A stretch of 43,058 nucleotides of DNA from a virus: positions 1-43,058 of the IMG/VR virus record IMGVR_UViG_3300008267_000256, one strand, 5' to 3'. Numbering within the stretch: the first letter of the stretch is position 1; each line of letters starts with the position of its first letter. The notes under the pieces were generated by a model. It worked only from the letters and a program-made list of their open reading frames with translations. It ran no database searches and was not told the origin of the DNA. Both the position numbers and the translations under genes were made by a program. This document shows positions 8,425 to 18,801 of this stretch, one piece after another.

Positions 8425-8432
8425 TATTTATA
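8425..8432 (+). promoter_or_regulatory. TATTTATA box
   Basis: TATTTATA 10 nt before the ATG at 8443 and just after a terminator. It would drive the 102-residue gene and the tape measure. Confidence 0.5.
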
Positions 8433-8442
8433 AAAAAACGAG

Positions 8443-8751
8443 ATGAAAAGGAGTGATCTACGTCAAGTAATAAAAGAAGAATACGACAATCTTATGTTAG
8501 AAGGAATTTTAAGTTGGATGGTAGACAAGGTTGCAAATGCTGCAAAGTGGTATGCCGATAAAAAAGCTCAGTATAATTACGAAGCACTAATGAGTAGTAA
8601 AGAGTTTAGATCACTTGCCAAGAATTACGGTATGGATGAGGATAAGTTTGTTGCAAAAGCAAAGCAGCTAGTAAAAGATAATCCAAAAAGATTTATTGAG
8701 CTACTTGACTTCGATGTCAGCAAGTCCAAGTATCGCAAATTTATGAAATAA
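8443..8751 (+). CDS. Small helical protein with putative capsid-targeting N-terminus
   Basis: 102 residues, charged and mostly helical. The N-terminus MKRSDLRQVIKEEYDNLMLE matches the pattern K-x3-R-x-(L/V)-I-(R/K)-E-E-(I/Y)-x2-(V/L)-M-x-E shared with the proteins starting at 30775 and 31274. It ends in LMLE-G, a possible prohead protease site (hydrophobic-X-Glu). The remainder (residues 30-102) shows no family I recognise. It lies 3 nt before the tape measure, so it may instead be a tail component; the shared N-terminus argues for packaging in the head. Confidence 0.6.
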   Translation: MKRSDLRQVIKEEYDNLMLEGILSWMVDKVANAAKWYADKKAQYNYEALMSSKEFRSLAKNYGMDEDKFVAKAKQLVKDNPKRFIELLDFDVSKSKYRKFMK

Positions 8752-8754
8752 TAA

Positions 8755-11700
8755 ATGGCAGAATTGGGACCAGAAGGTTTGGATGATTTCCAAGATCGCA
8801 TAGACGAGCTTGGTGATTACCTATTTACTACGCTTACAAATAGTGTTGAAGCAGCTGCTCAATCTGCAAATCTTAGTGCTTTTAGCAAAAACCTCACAGT
8901 TGAATTATCAAAGGGGTTATTAAACGTACAAGTTGATAAAATACTTACCGATAAGCTTTTAAAGGACACCAAAGTACAAAAGGTGATGGCCGACGTTCAA
9001 AAGAAATTTGAAGACGGTGTAAGTAAAATAAACTTTAAAGTAAACAATATACAGCTACCAACAGAACCACTTTTTGTAGATATAAAAGCAAACAACTTTG
9101 ATACAACAGGTCTCGCAAAAGCATTACAAGTACCGGTAGTATTTAATTATGAAAAACTTTTATTACCTAAAGCAGAATCGGTTGAAGTACCGGTTGAATT
9201 TTTATATGACAAGTTTCAATTACCAAAAACATCACGAGTACTAGTAAATGTAAAATATGCTTACGAGAAGTTCATACAGCCAAAAGCCAGTGATCTAGAA
9301 GTATCTGTCTCTTATTTGTATGACAAATTCACACTACCCAAATCACAAAAGATAGGTGTACCGGTTGAGTATGAATATGAAAAGCTAGCGTTACCTAGAG
9401 TAACTGGAATTACCATACCGGTAGGATTTAATTATGATAAATTTGCATTACCTAAAGCTCAATCGCTTGATGTGTTTGTAGATTATGTATATGATAAGTT
9501 TATTTTACCAAAGGCTACACCAGTAAGTGTACAAGTTAAGTATGCTTATGAAAAGTTCATACTACCTAAAGTAAACGACTTATCTGTATCAGTAAAGTAC
9601 TTGTATGATAAGTTTGCATTACCTAAAATAAATAATATACAGGTGCCTGTGAGCTTTGCGTATGATGATTTGAGTTTACCAAAAGAAAGTTTAGACGTTC
9701 CAGTCCACTACAAATATGATAAGTTAGTACTACCAAAATCTTCACCAATAAATGTATTGGTTGGATATGTGTATGATAAGTTTACTATACCAAAACCAAC
9801 TACTGTTAATGTACCGGTTAAGTATAGTTACGATAAATTTACTTTACCTATCAATAAAAGCATTAATGTAGCCGTAGAGTATGTTTACAGTAAGCTATCA
9901 TTACCAAAATCTTCAATCACAGTACCTGTAGATTACCAATATGAATCCTTTAAATTACCAAAGGATCAAGTAATAGACGTATTTGTTGATTTTATATATA
10001 CTAAGTTTGAATTACCAAAAGTAAACCCAGTCAACGTTGCAGTCAAATATGCATATGATAAATTTGTACAACCACTAGTAAGCGATATATCAGTTAGTGT
10101 CAAGTATGTATATGACAAGTTTACCTTACCTAAGATAAGTAACGTAGTTATACCAGTTGTGTATGATTATGACGATCTTATTATACCAAAAAGTCAAGTT
10201 GTCGATGTTTTTGTTGACTATGTTTACACTAAGTTCGAGTTACCAAAAGCTCAACAAATCAATATACCGGTAGCATTTAATTATGCTAAGTTTACATTAC
10301 CGAAAGCCGGGTCAATTGATGTAGCAGTTGAGTACATATACGATAAGTTCCAGCTACCAAAGGCTATACCAATTAAAGTACCTGTAAGCTTTATATATGA
10401 CAAATTTGCTTTACCAAAAGCAAGTATGATTACAGTGCCTGTTAGCTATGATTATGAAGACTACACACAACCAGAAGTCGAAGATGTATCTGTATCAGTA
10501 AGTTACGATTACGATAAGCTTATTTTGCCTAAATCGCAGGTAGTAGATGTGTTTGTTGATTTTGTATATAGCAAACTTCAATTGCCGAAAGCAAGTAAAA
10601 TACAAGTACCTGTAGAATACAAATATCAAAAACCTGTAGAGCAAAAGAAGCAACAGCTCACAGTGCAGGTTAAATATAGCTATGATAAATTTATTGCACC
10701 GGTAGTTAAGGCTATTACAGTTCCAGTAAAGTATTTGTATGATAAGTTTCAATTACCTAAGGTTGGTAACTTGACTGTGAATGTACAACCGATAACAACA
10801 GAGTTAGATGCATTATCAGATGTTGGATTAACTGCAAAAGTGACTGAATTCGACACTAATTTAATTCAGCAAACGATACAAAGCTTAGATCCAATAAACA
10901 TAAATGCTACAACTGCACCACTTAGCTCATTTGCTACACTAACAACGACCGTATCTGATGCAGGCAATGCAGCTGCCTCGTTAGTAAATTTAATTGATCA
11001 AGCTAATAAGAAAGCGGCGATAACTGTTGATCTATATAATAAAATAAAAGATGCAGCAGATCAATTAGTAGCAGCTAAAAAGATGGAAAGAGATAGCGCA
11101 GATGCTATCATAAAGTCATTACAAAGCAAATTAAAGCTACCAACAACAAAGTTAAGCGCTAAAGTAACAGATGTTAATACATCAAAGATTGACAAAGCAC
11201 TAGAATCATACAAACCAGCACAACTCAGTGCAATTATGAACTTAGAGTCATCTAGTGTTGATAAATTACAAAACATGGCTCCAGCACAAGTGCCAGTAAC
11301 GGTAACAGATGTTGGAACAATAACAACAGCAATAAAAGATGCAATACTTGAAGCCGCTAACAGTGTGAGCGAGATGTTCTCAGGTATTGAATCTGGTTTT
11401 GGTGATGCACTCGCTAAAGGATTTAATAAAGGTAAGAATAAAATAAAAGGTGCAACTTTACTCGATACCATTACTGCAGAAATAAAGAGCTACGAAAAGG
11501 CGCAAGATGATGCAGCTCTGAAAGGTAAGATACTCACCTTAATGGCAGATAAAACAGTATCATCTGAAAGAGCGGCATTAATGATTGCGTTAGACGCTCA
11601 AAAACAAAAGTTGGAATCATTAGCTACGCAACAAAAAGCATTACTTACTGAGTTAAACATTGCTAAAGCAGAGGCGAATAGAGCTAGTAATTTAGAAGAA

Positions 11701-14280
11701 GTTGCAAAGTTACAAGAAGAAATACTACAAGCACAAAGTGACTTAACAGGATACAAAAATGAAATAGCTTTATTAAATATTAAGGGAAAGAAGCTTGATG
11801 ATATGATATCTTCTCAAGAAAGTCTAACTGCTGCAGCTGCAGAAGAGAAGAGAATTAAAGAAAAGATATCTGAAATATATGAAAAGCATTTTGATATAAT
11901 AAATGAAATTAAGTCTGTAAGTGCGCAGGTTAAAGATGTATTTAAGAGTCAAGAATTAGCATTAGCTACGTTGGCTGGAAGTGCAGCTGTACTTGGACAT
12001 CGTTTGACTTACTCCATGCATGATTTTAAAAGTATTGGCATGGACGCGGCAACGGCGGTACAAGCAAGCTTCAACTCACTGTCAATAAAATCCATAATGG
12101 GATTGAGTGATACAGTTGGCGTAACCAAACAATTAGTATCTGAGTTTGGATCATTAAATACACTAACAACAAGCCAAGTAGATGCAGTTGGTCAACTTGC
12201 ACATAATAATGGAATGGCCGGTGAAGAAGCAGCAAGCATGGTTATGGCTATGTCTCGCATGCCAGGTATGACAAAGGAGATGGCTTCTAATAGTGAGGAG
12301 ATGTTTAAGCAGATTGGTAAAACAAAAGGCGTTATACCAGCTCAAATTATGAAAGAAGTTGCTAAGAATTCTAGTCTAATGGCAACTTACAGTAGAGGTG
12401 GTGCTAAAGGATTTATAGAAGCAGCTGCATCTGCTAAGAAGATGGGTGTGGAGTTAGGTAACATGCTTGGAGCAGCTCGTAAAACATTAGACTTTGAATC
12501 AAGCATCAATGCTGAAATGGAAGCATCTGCCTTGTTAGGTAGAAGCATGAATTTTGATTCACTTAGGCGAGCAGCTTTATCTGGCGACGCAAATGCTATA
12601 CTGAGAGAGCAAACAAGACTTATCCAACAAGCAGGTGGGTTAGACAGGATGAATGTCCTACAAAAGGAGAAGCTTGCTGAAGCAATGGGAATGTCTGTTG
12701 ATGAGATGGTTAAGATGAGTGAGCAAGCTAAATATCAAGAAGAGCATTTTGGTGAGCAAGCAAGTATATGGGCAAAAATCACAGGATACACAGCTAAGTA
12801 CACAGAAGGACTAATAAATGGCTTTACACAAATAGCACCACTAGCAACAGGACTTGCGAGTATAATGAGTCTTTTAAATGCGAAGTCTTTACCAGGCATG
12901 GTTAAGAGTGTTTGGACTATGGTTAAAGGTTTGACAGCTGGTGTGTTTCAAGCAGGTTTACTATTGCTTAAATTTATAGCAATTGGTGCTTTAAAACTGT
13001 TTAAAGCAGATACGTGGACAGGAATGGCTAAAGGTATACGTGGAGCGGTAGACGCAACTAAGGGATTTACATTTCAAGGAGCTATCAAAGGACTGACAAC
13101 AGTAAAAGATAGATTGAAGGAACTTGTAATGAGCGCATCTTCAGATAAAGTTAAAGAAGCCCTTAGTGGAGGAGGTGTTAGTGGACCATCGTTTGCAGAT
13201 AAGCGCAAGATGGTGTTAGAAAGGCGGAGAGCAGGTGGAGGATTGTCACCAGCAACGCCACCATCACCACCGACGGGAGGTGTAGGTCCAACAGACCAAG
13301 CAGATAAAATTAGTAAAATAAACGCAGCCTCATTGTTGAAGGGAGCAGCAGCAATGCTAGTTGCAGCTGCAGCAATTTATGTTTTTGCAAAGGCAGTACA
13401 AGAATTAGATAAAGTAAAAAATTGGAAAACAGTTGCTATTGGATTAGGTTTATTTGCAGGAGCAATGGCTATAACAGCGTTAATATTATCAAAAGCAGGA
13501 CCAGGAATTGCAATAGCAAGCTTGGCATTAATACCATTTGGTTTAGCTTTAATGATGTTTGCTAAAGCTATTAGTATAGCAGCACCAGCAATAGCAATGT
13601 TGGGAGCAGCATTTGGATCCTTTGTAACGATTGTTAGTAAAAATATAGGTGGATTTATTGCTGTTGCTTTGGGGTTACCATTACTAGCAGCTGGGATTAC
13701 TATGTTAGGTATAGCATCAATATTTGCATTACCAGCAGCAGGAGCGCTTACCATACTTGGAATTGGTATAGCAGCTTTTGGTAAGTTGGCTGGAGTAGCC
13801 GCTCCAGGTATAGTTGCAGTCGCGACTTCATTAGCAGTTATATCAAAAGTTAATTCAAGTAATTTCAAGAATGTTGGTGACGGCTTATTCCATATAGCAA
13901 AAGGATTAGGAGCAATAGCTTTTACTGGATTGGCTGCAGTACCAGTACTGACAGCGTTATCTAAACTCAACATGGTAGCACCACAAGCACCACAAACACC
14001 AATAGCAAAGGCAGCGCCAGTTGGTGCAAAAACAACACAACCTGCAGTGCAAGCAATGGCCCCAGCACCAGCAGCTGCTGTTGGACCTGCAGTTGGATCG
14101 CAAGCCACAACAAGTGCAACAAAATCAGCTAAAGAATCAAGTCAAGATATATCTATATTAGTAGGGAAGTTAACTGAGCTTATATCTGTCTTGAAGGCAG
14201 GTGGAACGATAAACGTTGATGGTAAAAAACTTGCTAGTATTGTACTAAGTAATATTCGTGGACTTATATACACCGACTAA
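8755..14280 (+). CDS. Tape measure protein with a 29-unit repeat region
   Basis: 1841 residues, by far the longest gene, directly behind the tail chaperone genes, where tape measures normally lie. Layout: residues 1-120 soluble; 124-670 a run of 29 repeats of about 19 residues (consensus VPVxYxYDKFxLPK); 670-870 Ala/Thr-rich; 900-1090 long charged coiled coil; 1090-1340 helical, Met/Ala-rich core; ~1345-1420 and 1525-1720 strongly hydrophobic, Ala/Gly/Ile-rich segments typical of tape measures that insert in the host membrane; a Pro/Ala linker near 1745; and a short conserved tail ending NIRGLIYTD. At the usual 1.5 angstrom per residue the tail would be some 270 nm, but the repeats look beta-rich, so this rule may not hold. 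No lysozyme or peptidase domain seen. Confidence 0.9.
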   Translation: MAELGPEGLDDFQDRIDELGDYLFTTLTNSVEAAAQSANLSAFSKNLTVELSKGLLNVQVDKILTDKLLKDTKVQKVMADVQKKFEDGVSKINFKVNNIQLPTEPLFVDIKANNFDTTGLAKALQVPVVFNYEKLLLPKAESVEVPVEFLYDKFQLPKTSRVLVNVKYAYEKFIQPKASDLEVSVSYLYDKFTLPKSQKIGVPVEYEYEKLALPRVTGITIPVGFNYDKFALPKAQSLDVFVDYVYDKFILPKATPVSVQVKYAYEKFILPKVNDLSVSVKYLYDKFALPKINNIQVPVSFAYDDLSLPKESLDVPVHYKYDKLVLPKSSPINVLVGYVYDKFTIPKPTTVNVPVKYSYDKFTLPINKSINVAVEYVYSKLSLPKSSITVPVDYQYESFKLPKDQVIDVFVDFIYTKFELPKVNPVNVAVKYAYDKFVQPLVSDISVSVKYVYDKFTLPKISNVVIPVVYDYDDLIIPKSQVVDVFVDYVYTKFELPKAQQINIPVAFNYAKFTLPKAGSIDVAVEYIYDKFQLPKAIPIKVPVSFIYDKFALPKASMITVPVSYDYEDYTQPEVEDVSVSVSYDYDKLILPKSQVVDVFVDFVYSKLQLPKASKIQVPVEYKYQKPVEQKKQQLTVQVKYSYDKFIAPVVKAITVPVKYLYDKFQLPKVGNLTVNVQPITTELDALSDVGLTAKVTEFDTNLIQQTIQSLDPININATTAPLSSFATLTTTVSDAGNAAASLVNLIDQANKKAAITVDLYNKIKDAADQLVAAKKMERDSADAIIKSLQSKLKLPTTKLSAKVTDVNTSKIDKALESYKPAQLSAIMNLESSSVDKLQNMAPAQVPVTVTDVGTITTAIKDAILEAANSVSEMFSGIESGFGDALAKGFNKGKNKIKGATLLDTITAEIKSYEKAQDDAALKGKILTLMADKTVSSERAALMIALDAQKQKLESLATQQKALLTELNIAKAEANRASNLEEVAKLQEEILQAQSDLTGYKNEIALLNIKGKKLDDMISSQESLTAAAAEEKRIKEKISEIYEKHFDIINEIKSVSAQVKDVFKSQELALATLAGSAAVLGHRLTYSMHDFKSIGMDAATAVQASFNSLSIKSIMGLSDTVGVTKQLVSEFGSLNTLTTSQVDAVGQLAHNNGMAGEEAASMVMAMSRMPGMTKEMASNSEEMFKQIGKTKGVIPAQIMKEVAKNSSLMATYSRGGAKGFIEAAASAKKMGVELGNMLGAARKTLDFESSINAEMEASALLGRSMNFDSLRRAALSGDANAILREQTRLIQQAGGLDRMNVLQKEKLAEAMGMSVDEMVKMSEQAKYQEEHFGEQASIWAKITGYTAKYTEGLINGFTQIAPLATGLASIMSLLNAKSLPGMVKSVWTMVKGLTAGVFQAGLLLLKFIAIGALKLFKADTWTGMAKGIRGAVDATKGFTFQGAIKGLTTVKDRLKELVMSASSDKVKEALSGGGVSGPSFADKRKMVLERRRAGGGLSPATPPSPPTGGVGPTDQADKISKINAASLLKGAAAMLVAAAAIYVFAKAVQELDKVKNWKTVAIGLGLFAGAMAITALILSKAGPGIAIASLALIPFGLALMMFAKAISIAAPAIAMLGAAFGSFVTIVSKNIGGFIAVALGLPLLAAGITMLGIASIFALPAAGALTILGIGIAAFGKLAGVAAPGIVAVATSLAVISKVNSSNFKNVGDGLFHIAKGLGAIAFTGLAAVPVLTALSKLNMVAPQAPQTPIAKAAPVGAKTTQPAVQAMAPAPAAAVGPAVGSQATTSATKSAKESSQDISILVGKLTELISVLKAGGTINVDGKKLASIVLSNIRGLIYTD
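9124..10764 (+). repeat. 29 tandem ~57-bp repeats in the tape measure gene
   Basis: I count 29 consecutive units with the pattern V-x-(F/Y)-x-Y-(D/E)-K-(F/L)-x-L-P-K, for example VDYVYDKFILPK, VKYAYEKFILPK and VKYLYDKFALPK. Spacing is about 19 residues. DNA identity between units is limited, so the array is old or under diversifying pressure. Higher-order order is visible: a VFVD unit recurs at units 7, 16, 20 and 26, and units 7-10 resemble units 16-19. Poor matches are unit 13 (LPI), 17 (QPL), 24, 27 and 28. Confidence 0.9.
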
Positions 14281-16535
14281 TGGCTAAGCTGTTTGCAAAT
14301 AAATTTAATTTAGATACATTAGCATCTCCACAAAAACCTGTGGAAACTGTTAATCAAGGGCAAGCTATCTTAAAGCAACCAACACTACTTGCACAACAAA
14401 AACAAGGTAATCCTAAAATAGATCCTTTTGGAAAGACAATTAATCTAAAGGATAGATTTAGACAATATACGGAGATATCATCAACTTCACATCTACCTGA
14501 GTACGTTTTATCTGACAAGAATACAGGATACTTAGATAGATTGCTTGGTAATCAAAGAGCAGGAGGACGCTTTACAGATCAAGCAACAGCATTAAGAGTA
14601 TTAGAGAATGCTGCAGTTATAAGAAACATAAATAAGCAGTATGCACAAGAAGCAGTGTCTCAAGGCACAGCTAGCATCACTAAGTTTCCATTTATATCCC
14701 AACTTGGTAGAGAAGAAAGAGCAATCAAACTAACAAACGTAAGAGACTTTCAAGCAAGCAAGTTAACAATACCAGCAATTCAAATTACAAAGGTTGTTGC
14801 AGGAGATAGAATATTTAATCCAAACATACTCATACAAAAAATAAGATATGATGAGGTGTCTGTTTTTAACAATAACCTTATACTAGGTGTGACTGTTATA
14901 CCAACTTTTACACCAGCATTACCAAAAACTGATTTAATTGTAAATCCAAAAATAAACGTAAAGCTTACTAGTAGTGAGAGTTTTATAATTGATCCTAAAC
15001 TCAACATAAAACCTTTAGAGCAAATACCATTAGAGCGCAAAAGACTACGTGAGATAACAAAAATAATTAGCATAAAAGATGAGTTCTTAACATTTCCAAA
15101 GTTTAATCCACAAGAGCAAAAAACAATTAACTTTAAAGCTCAAGCAGATGGCATAAACATTGTCAAAGTTAAACCAATATTACAACCATTAACTCGTCAT
15201 GGATCAGTAAGCGTAGAGCCTTTAAGAACAATAGCTGATGAGTTTATAGTTATACCAAAACAAGATTTTCCATTAACAGAAACTAAGAGGGAATCCGAGC
15301 AATCAACAAAAGTGACTCCAAGACCCATGGGTAGTATCGAAAACCCAGAAGCTAGACATGGATCTACAAATAGAGGGCAAGTACAATATATAACTGATGA
15401 GTTCATACAAGATTCTTTACAGTATACAAGTGCAACATCACCTATAATACCAATAGGTCTTGATGAATTGCTTATTAATCCAATATTAAATGCCTTGTAT
15501 GTATCTACATTAAATTCAAACACCTCCGTAGGTACTAGTATGGGTGTACAAGATGTATCAGCATATTATTCCGTACCACCAACATTTCCATACAATTCTG
15601 TTGAAGGAGGTAATGTGGCAACAAACGAAGTTAGACCACTTTTTACAAAATATGGAAATGTATATGATGATGGCAAATCATATACACAAGCAACTGCACA
15701 ATCAACAAGTCCACTAAAAAAAGCTGGTGATAATTCAACAAACGGTAGACTTGAAATAGAAAACAGCAATCAAGCCGTCCTTCAGTCATATTCACCAAGT
15801 CAACCAGTTATACCAATTGATGCAGCAAGCAGATGGTCAAGTATAAATGGAACCGGTCAAACAAACATACCGGGTGATTACAAAACACTGACATACGCAG
15901 ATATAGCTGCTAGAAGGACAAGTTCTACTAGAGCAACTACGGACTTTACACTAACAACAGGGGACACAATACAACCATGGAGAGTTAGATTGGGAATGCC
16001 AGATGATGGATCAGGAGATACATTAAATAAAAGTACAACTGCTACTGCAACTGACCTAGTTAAATTAAAAATTGGACAATTACAATTTAGAGCATATATA
16101 ACTAATTTTAGTGATAGTTATTCGCCATCTTACACAGACGTTAACTATATAGGTAGACCAGATACATTAAAGGTGTATAAAAATTCAACAAGATCAATAA
16201 GCTTAGGATTCAAAGTTGCAGCATTTAGCGATAAGGATCTAAAAGGAATGTATCAAAAGTTGGAAAGCTTAGTAAAAACCGGTATAATGGCAACACCAGT
16301 AGCAGCATACGCAAAAGGTCCAATGTTAAGACTAACTATTGGTAGTTGGATAACAAATGCACCAATCGTCTTATCATCTCTTAAATATGACACAAACCCG
16401 TCCGAGTATACATGGGATATAACGCACGAAGTACCACACATAGTAGATGTATCATTAGATTGTGTTGTATTAGCTTCTAATGATGCTGCAACACCATTCT
16501 TAACAACCGGAACTTATATAACATACGGAGCATGA
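14280..16535 (+). CDS. Large baseplate/tail structural protein
   Basis: 751 residues; the ATG overlaps the tape-measure stop (TAATG). The first ~450 residues are low in recognisable motifs, rich in Ile, Lys, Pro and Thr. The C-terminal ~170 residues form a compact domain: LKIGQLQFRAYITNFSDSYS, YIGRPDTLKVYKNSTRSISL, GFKVAAFSDKDLKGMYQKLE and LTIGSWITNAPIVLSSLKYD. This resembles a tube-fold-like domain found in large phages next to gp53/LysM-type baseplate genes. The partner gene (16532) is of that type and overlaps it. A baseplate or tail-tube-cap role is likely; a specific T4 equivalent is not assignable. Confidence 0.6.
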   Translation: MAKLFANKFNLDTLASPQKPVETVNQGQAILKQPTLLAQQKQGNPKIDPFGKTINLKDRFRQYTEISSTSHLPEYVLSDKNTGYLDRLLGNQRAGGRFTDQATALRVLENAAVIRNINKQYAQEAVSQGTASITKFPFISQLGREERAIKLTNVRDFQASKLTIPAIQITKVVAGDRIFNPNILIQKIRYDEVSVFNNNLILGVTVIPTFTPALPKTDLIVNPKINVKLTSSESFIIDPKLNIKPLEQIPLERKRLREITKIISIKDEFLTFPKFNPQEQKTINFKAQADGINIVKVKPILQPLTRHGSVSVEPLRTIADEFIVIPKQDFPLTETKRESEQSTKVTPRPMGSIENPEARHGSTNRGQVQYITDEFIQDSLQYTSATSPIIPIGLDELLINPILNALYVSTLNSNTSVGTSMGVQDVSAYYSVPPTFPYNSVEGGNVATNEVRPLFTKYGNVYDDGKSYTQATAQSTSPLKKAGDNSTNGRLEIENSNQAVLQSYSPSQPVIPIDAASRWSSINGTGQTNIPGDYKTLTYADIAARRTSSTRATTDFTLTTGDTIQPWRVRLGMPDDGSGDTLNKSTTATATDLVKLKIGQLQFRAYITNFSDSYSPSYTDVNYIGRPDTLKVYKNSTRSISLGFKVAAFSDKDLKGMYQKLESLVKTGIMATPVAAYAKGPMLRLTIGSWITNAPIVLSSLKYDTNPSEYTWDITHEVPHIVDVSLDCVVLASNDAATPFLTTGTYITYGA

Positions 16536-16831
16536 GTAGTAGATACGACTATACAATAATAGAAAAAAATAAGGATGGTAAAGTAGTTACTAATAGTTTA
16601 ACACTACCATATATTCAGCCAGGAGATACTGATGTCTATGTTATTAGTAATATAACAGATCGATTAGATACATTGTCTTACAAATACTACCAAACACCAA
16701 AGTATTGGTGGGTATTAGCTTTGGTTAATCAATTAGGTGCAGGAACAATGGCAGTTCCAGTTGGAACACAATTAAGAATACCAGCAGATATTGGAGCTAT
16801 ATTGCAACAAGTCGAGCAAGTAAATAAATAA
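16532..16831 (+). CDS. Baseplate wedge gp53/LysM-like protein
   Basis: 99 residues, overlapping the upstream gene by ATGA. The core DRLDTLSYKYYQTPKYWWVL, then ALVNQLGAGTMAVPVGTQLR, is LysM-like and matches the sequence pattern of T4 gp53 (a -YGNP-YWVLL-N- type motif), a LysM-containing baseplate wedge protein. It is shorter than T4 gp53 (about 196 residues), so only the LysM part is present. It likely joins baseplate components rather than binding peptidoglycan. Confidence 0.7.
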   Translation: MSSRYDYTIIEKNKDGKVVTNSLTLPYIQPGDTDVYVISNITDRLDTLSYKYYQTPKYWWVLALVNQLGAGTMAVPVGTQLRIPADIGAILQQVEQVNK

Positions 16832-16833
16832 AT

Positions 16834-18801
16834 ATGTCTATTTCGTTTGGAGGTAAAGCAGTAACACCTGCTACAATAAGTGAATTAAATGCTAGAGGGA
16901 ATGTTAATGCATTCAATAAGTGGTTTGCATCACGAAGCGTTTGGGTAAAATTAGTATCACGTAGTACTGGTTGTAGTGATCCAAAATTAAAGACAATGTC
17001 TAGTTTGGATAGATTTATACCATACGAGTCTGGATACACAGGAGGCAGACCATATCCAATTATAACAGGTGTTAGAGTAGCATCAGCAGGTAGTTTAGGT
17101 ACAATCAGAGAGGCAACAATTAACATGATTGCCTTTACACCTGATCAATTAGATCAATTAGAATCTTGCTACTTGATACCACAGATGAGTGTTATGGTGC
17201 TATTTGGTTGGACTGTTGGTGCAACAGACTCCTTAACAGCCGCAGCAATTAATGTCAGTGGAGTTAGTGACTCTGAAGTTACTTGTGCTATAAAAAAAGC
17301 ATGGCCGTTGGCTGATGGTGTACAAGGACGCGTTGCTAAATACGATGTATCTTTTAATAAAGAAGGTATGTGGTGGGACATCACAATAAAGATTGTAGGA
17401 GCCTCTAATGCAGTGATGACATTACCAGCAGAAGATTTTACATCGACGTGTGAATGTGATACTGTATCGACACCAGCAGGTGCATCTGGAGATGATAAAG
17501 CAGGTGAAGCCAAGACAACGGAAGTGTCAGGCTTTAAGATGATATTGACTAACTTAGCTGATTATGCTTTTAAGCAGAATAGTGATTCTATAAAAGCATA
17601 TTCTAGACAGTTTGGAGCAGAAAAAGGTACATACTATGCAATGCTGACAAATAAGAATCGATGGAAAACAACACTATATGAAGACATAACTGGATACATT
17701 CCATTTTTTGAAGAGACAACAAAATTCTTAGGTGTTGGTGGGTATACGAGTATGGAATCGTATATATCAATTGATGCACTATTAAAGGCTCTTGAAAAAA
17801 GAAGCCTATCAAAAGACGCATCTGGTAATCCAATATATGGTAAATTTGATAATACTAAAGGCGGAGCAATGTCACTACCACCAAGCAGGTTTTTAAAAAG
17901 CTCCAATCCACACAAAGCAATATTTCCTACTGAAATTTATGAAGGATTAGATGCACCATCGTGTATAGAAAATGGTAAATGTTACGTTGGTGGAATATTA
18001 GTTAATGTGATCTTTGCATATGAGTGTTTGAAAGATTGTGGTAAAAACGCTACAATACAAGATTTCATGTCAAGAATTTTACAAGGTGTTAACGATGCAT
18101 CAGGTAATTTATGGGAATTAACAATAATAGATAATGGAGCAGGCTGCGAACGACCAATATTCTCAATAATTGACCTACAGTCTGTTGAAAAAGTTGATGC
18201 AACACTTATTAAGATAGATCCAAAAACAGCAATTGTTAGAGAAGTTAATTTAGCTTTAAAAATGACAGATGCAATGCAATCACAAGCATTGTATGGTGGT
18301 ACAAGAAGTCAGACAACCGATCAAGCATGTAGTAATACTAGGTGGGGAAAGCTTTTAAAAGACTTTAAAAATGAAGCTGATCCAAATGGTGTTGGTCAAC
18401 CAGAACCACCTCCTTGTGAACAAAATGCATCATTGGGTTGTAAGGATGTAGCACCATACGCTGGTGGATATAAGCAGTTTGAGAAAAAGCTTCTGGAAAT
18501 GAGAAAAGAAACAGGTAATGAAGATCTAAAAGAATCTTGTTATACAGAGCAAGTCAGAATGAATAATGAGGTTAGTAGGAACTCCAAAACACCGCAGCAA
18601 TGTGCAAATGTTATGCTACCTTATGAGTTTTCTTTTTCAGTTGATGGCATTGGTGGTTTTGAATTCGGACAAATGGTAACATCTAATATACTACCTAAGG
18701 TGTCACAAAAATATTATGTATATCAAGTGTCGTCTGTTGAACATGATTTAACTCATGGTGATTGGAAGACAACAATAAAAACAATACCAAGATATAAATA
18801 A
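16834..18801 (+). CDS. Putative baseplate hub protein
   Basis: 655 residues. Residues 60-125 carry RPYPIITGVRVASAGSLGTI, EATINMIAFTPDQLDQLESC and YLIPQMSVMVLFGWT, a pattern seen in hub proteins of large T4-like phages, where this domain is ring-forming. The central part is Cys-rich (TCECD near 207, CLKDCGKN near 405, CKD and CEQ near 530), which is unusual for a cytoplasmically assembled protein. The C-terminus VSSVEHDLTHGDWKTTIKTI resembles the closing strand of gp27/hub-type domains. The next gene overlaps by one base. Function is inferred from position plus these patterns. Confidence 0.5.
   Translation: MSISFGGKAVTPATISELNARGNVNAFNKWFASRSVWVKLVSRSTGCSDPKLKTMSSLDRFIPYESGYTGGRPYPIITGVRVASAGSLGTIREATINMIAFTPDQLDQLESCYLIPQMSVMVLFGWTVGATDSLTAAAINVSGVSDSEVTCAIKKAWPLADGVQGRVAKYDVSFNKEGMWWDITIKIVGASNAVMTLPAEDFTSTCECDTVSTPAGASGDDKAGEAKTTEVSGFKMILTNLADYAFKQNSDSIKAYSRQFGAEKGTYYAMLTNKNRWKTTLYEDITGYIPFFEETTKFLGVGGYTSMESYISIDALLKALEKRSLSKDASGNPIYGKFDNTKGGAMSLPPSRFLKSSNPHKAIFPTEIYEGLDAPSCIENGKCYVGGILVNVIFAYECLKDCGKNATIQDFMSRILQGVNDASGNLWELTIIDNGAGCERPIFSIIDLQSVEKVDATLIKIDPKTAIVREVNLALKMTDAMQSQALYGGTRSQTTDQACSNTRWGKLLKDFKNEADPNGVGQPEPPPCEQNASLGCKDVAPYAGGYKQFEKKLLEMRKETGNEDLKESCYTEQVRMNNEVSRNSKTPQQCANVMLPYEFSFSVDGIGGFEFGQMVTSNILPKVSQKYYVYQVSSVEHDLTHGDWKTTIKTIPRYK

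Noticed and set aside
9124-10764. Regular ~57-bp repeats as a CRISPR array
   Set aside because: The units are degenerate in DNA, keep one reading frame without gaps and encode a protein repeat; there are no identical repeats with unrelated spacers.
13377-14108. Long open frame (243 codons) on the - strand
   Set aside because: It lies fully inside the tape measure gene, has an Ala/Ile/Pro composition that mirrors the Ala/Gly/Ile-rich + strand, and has no promoter or start context.
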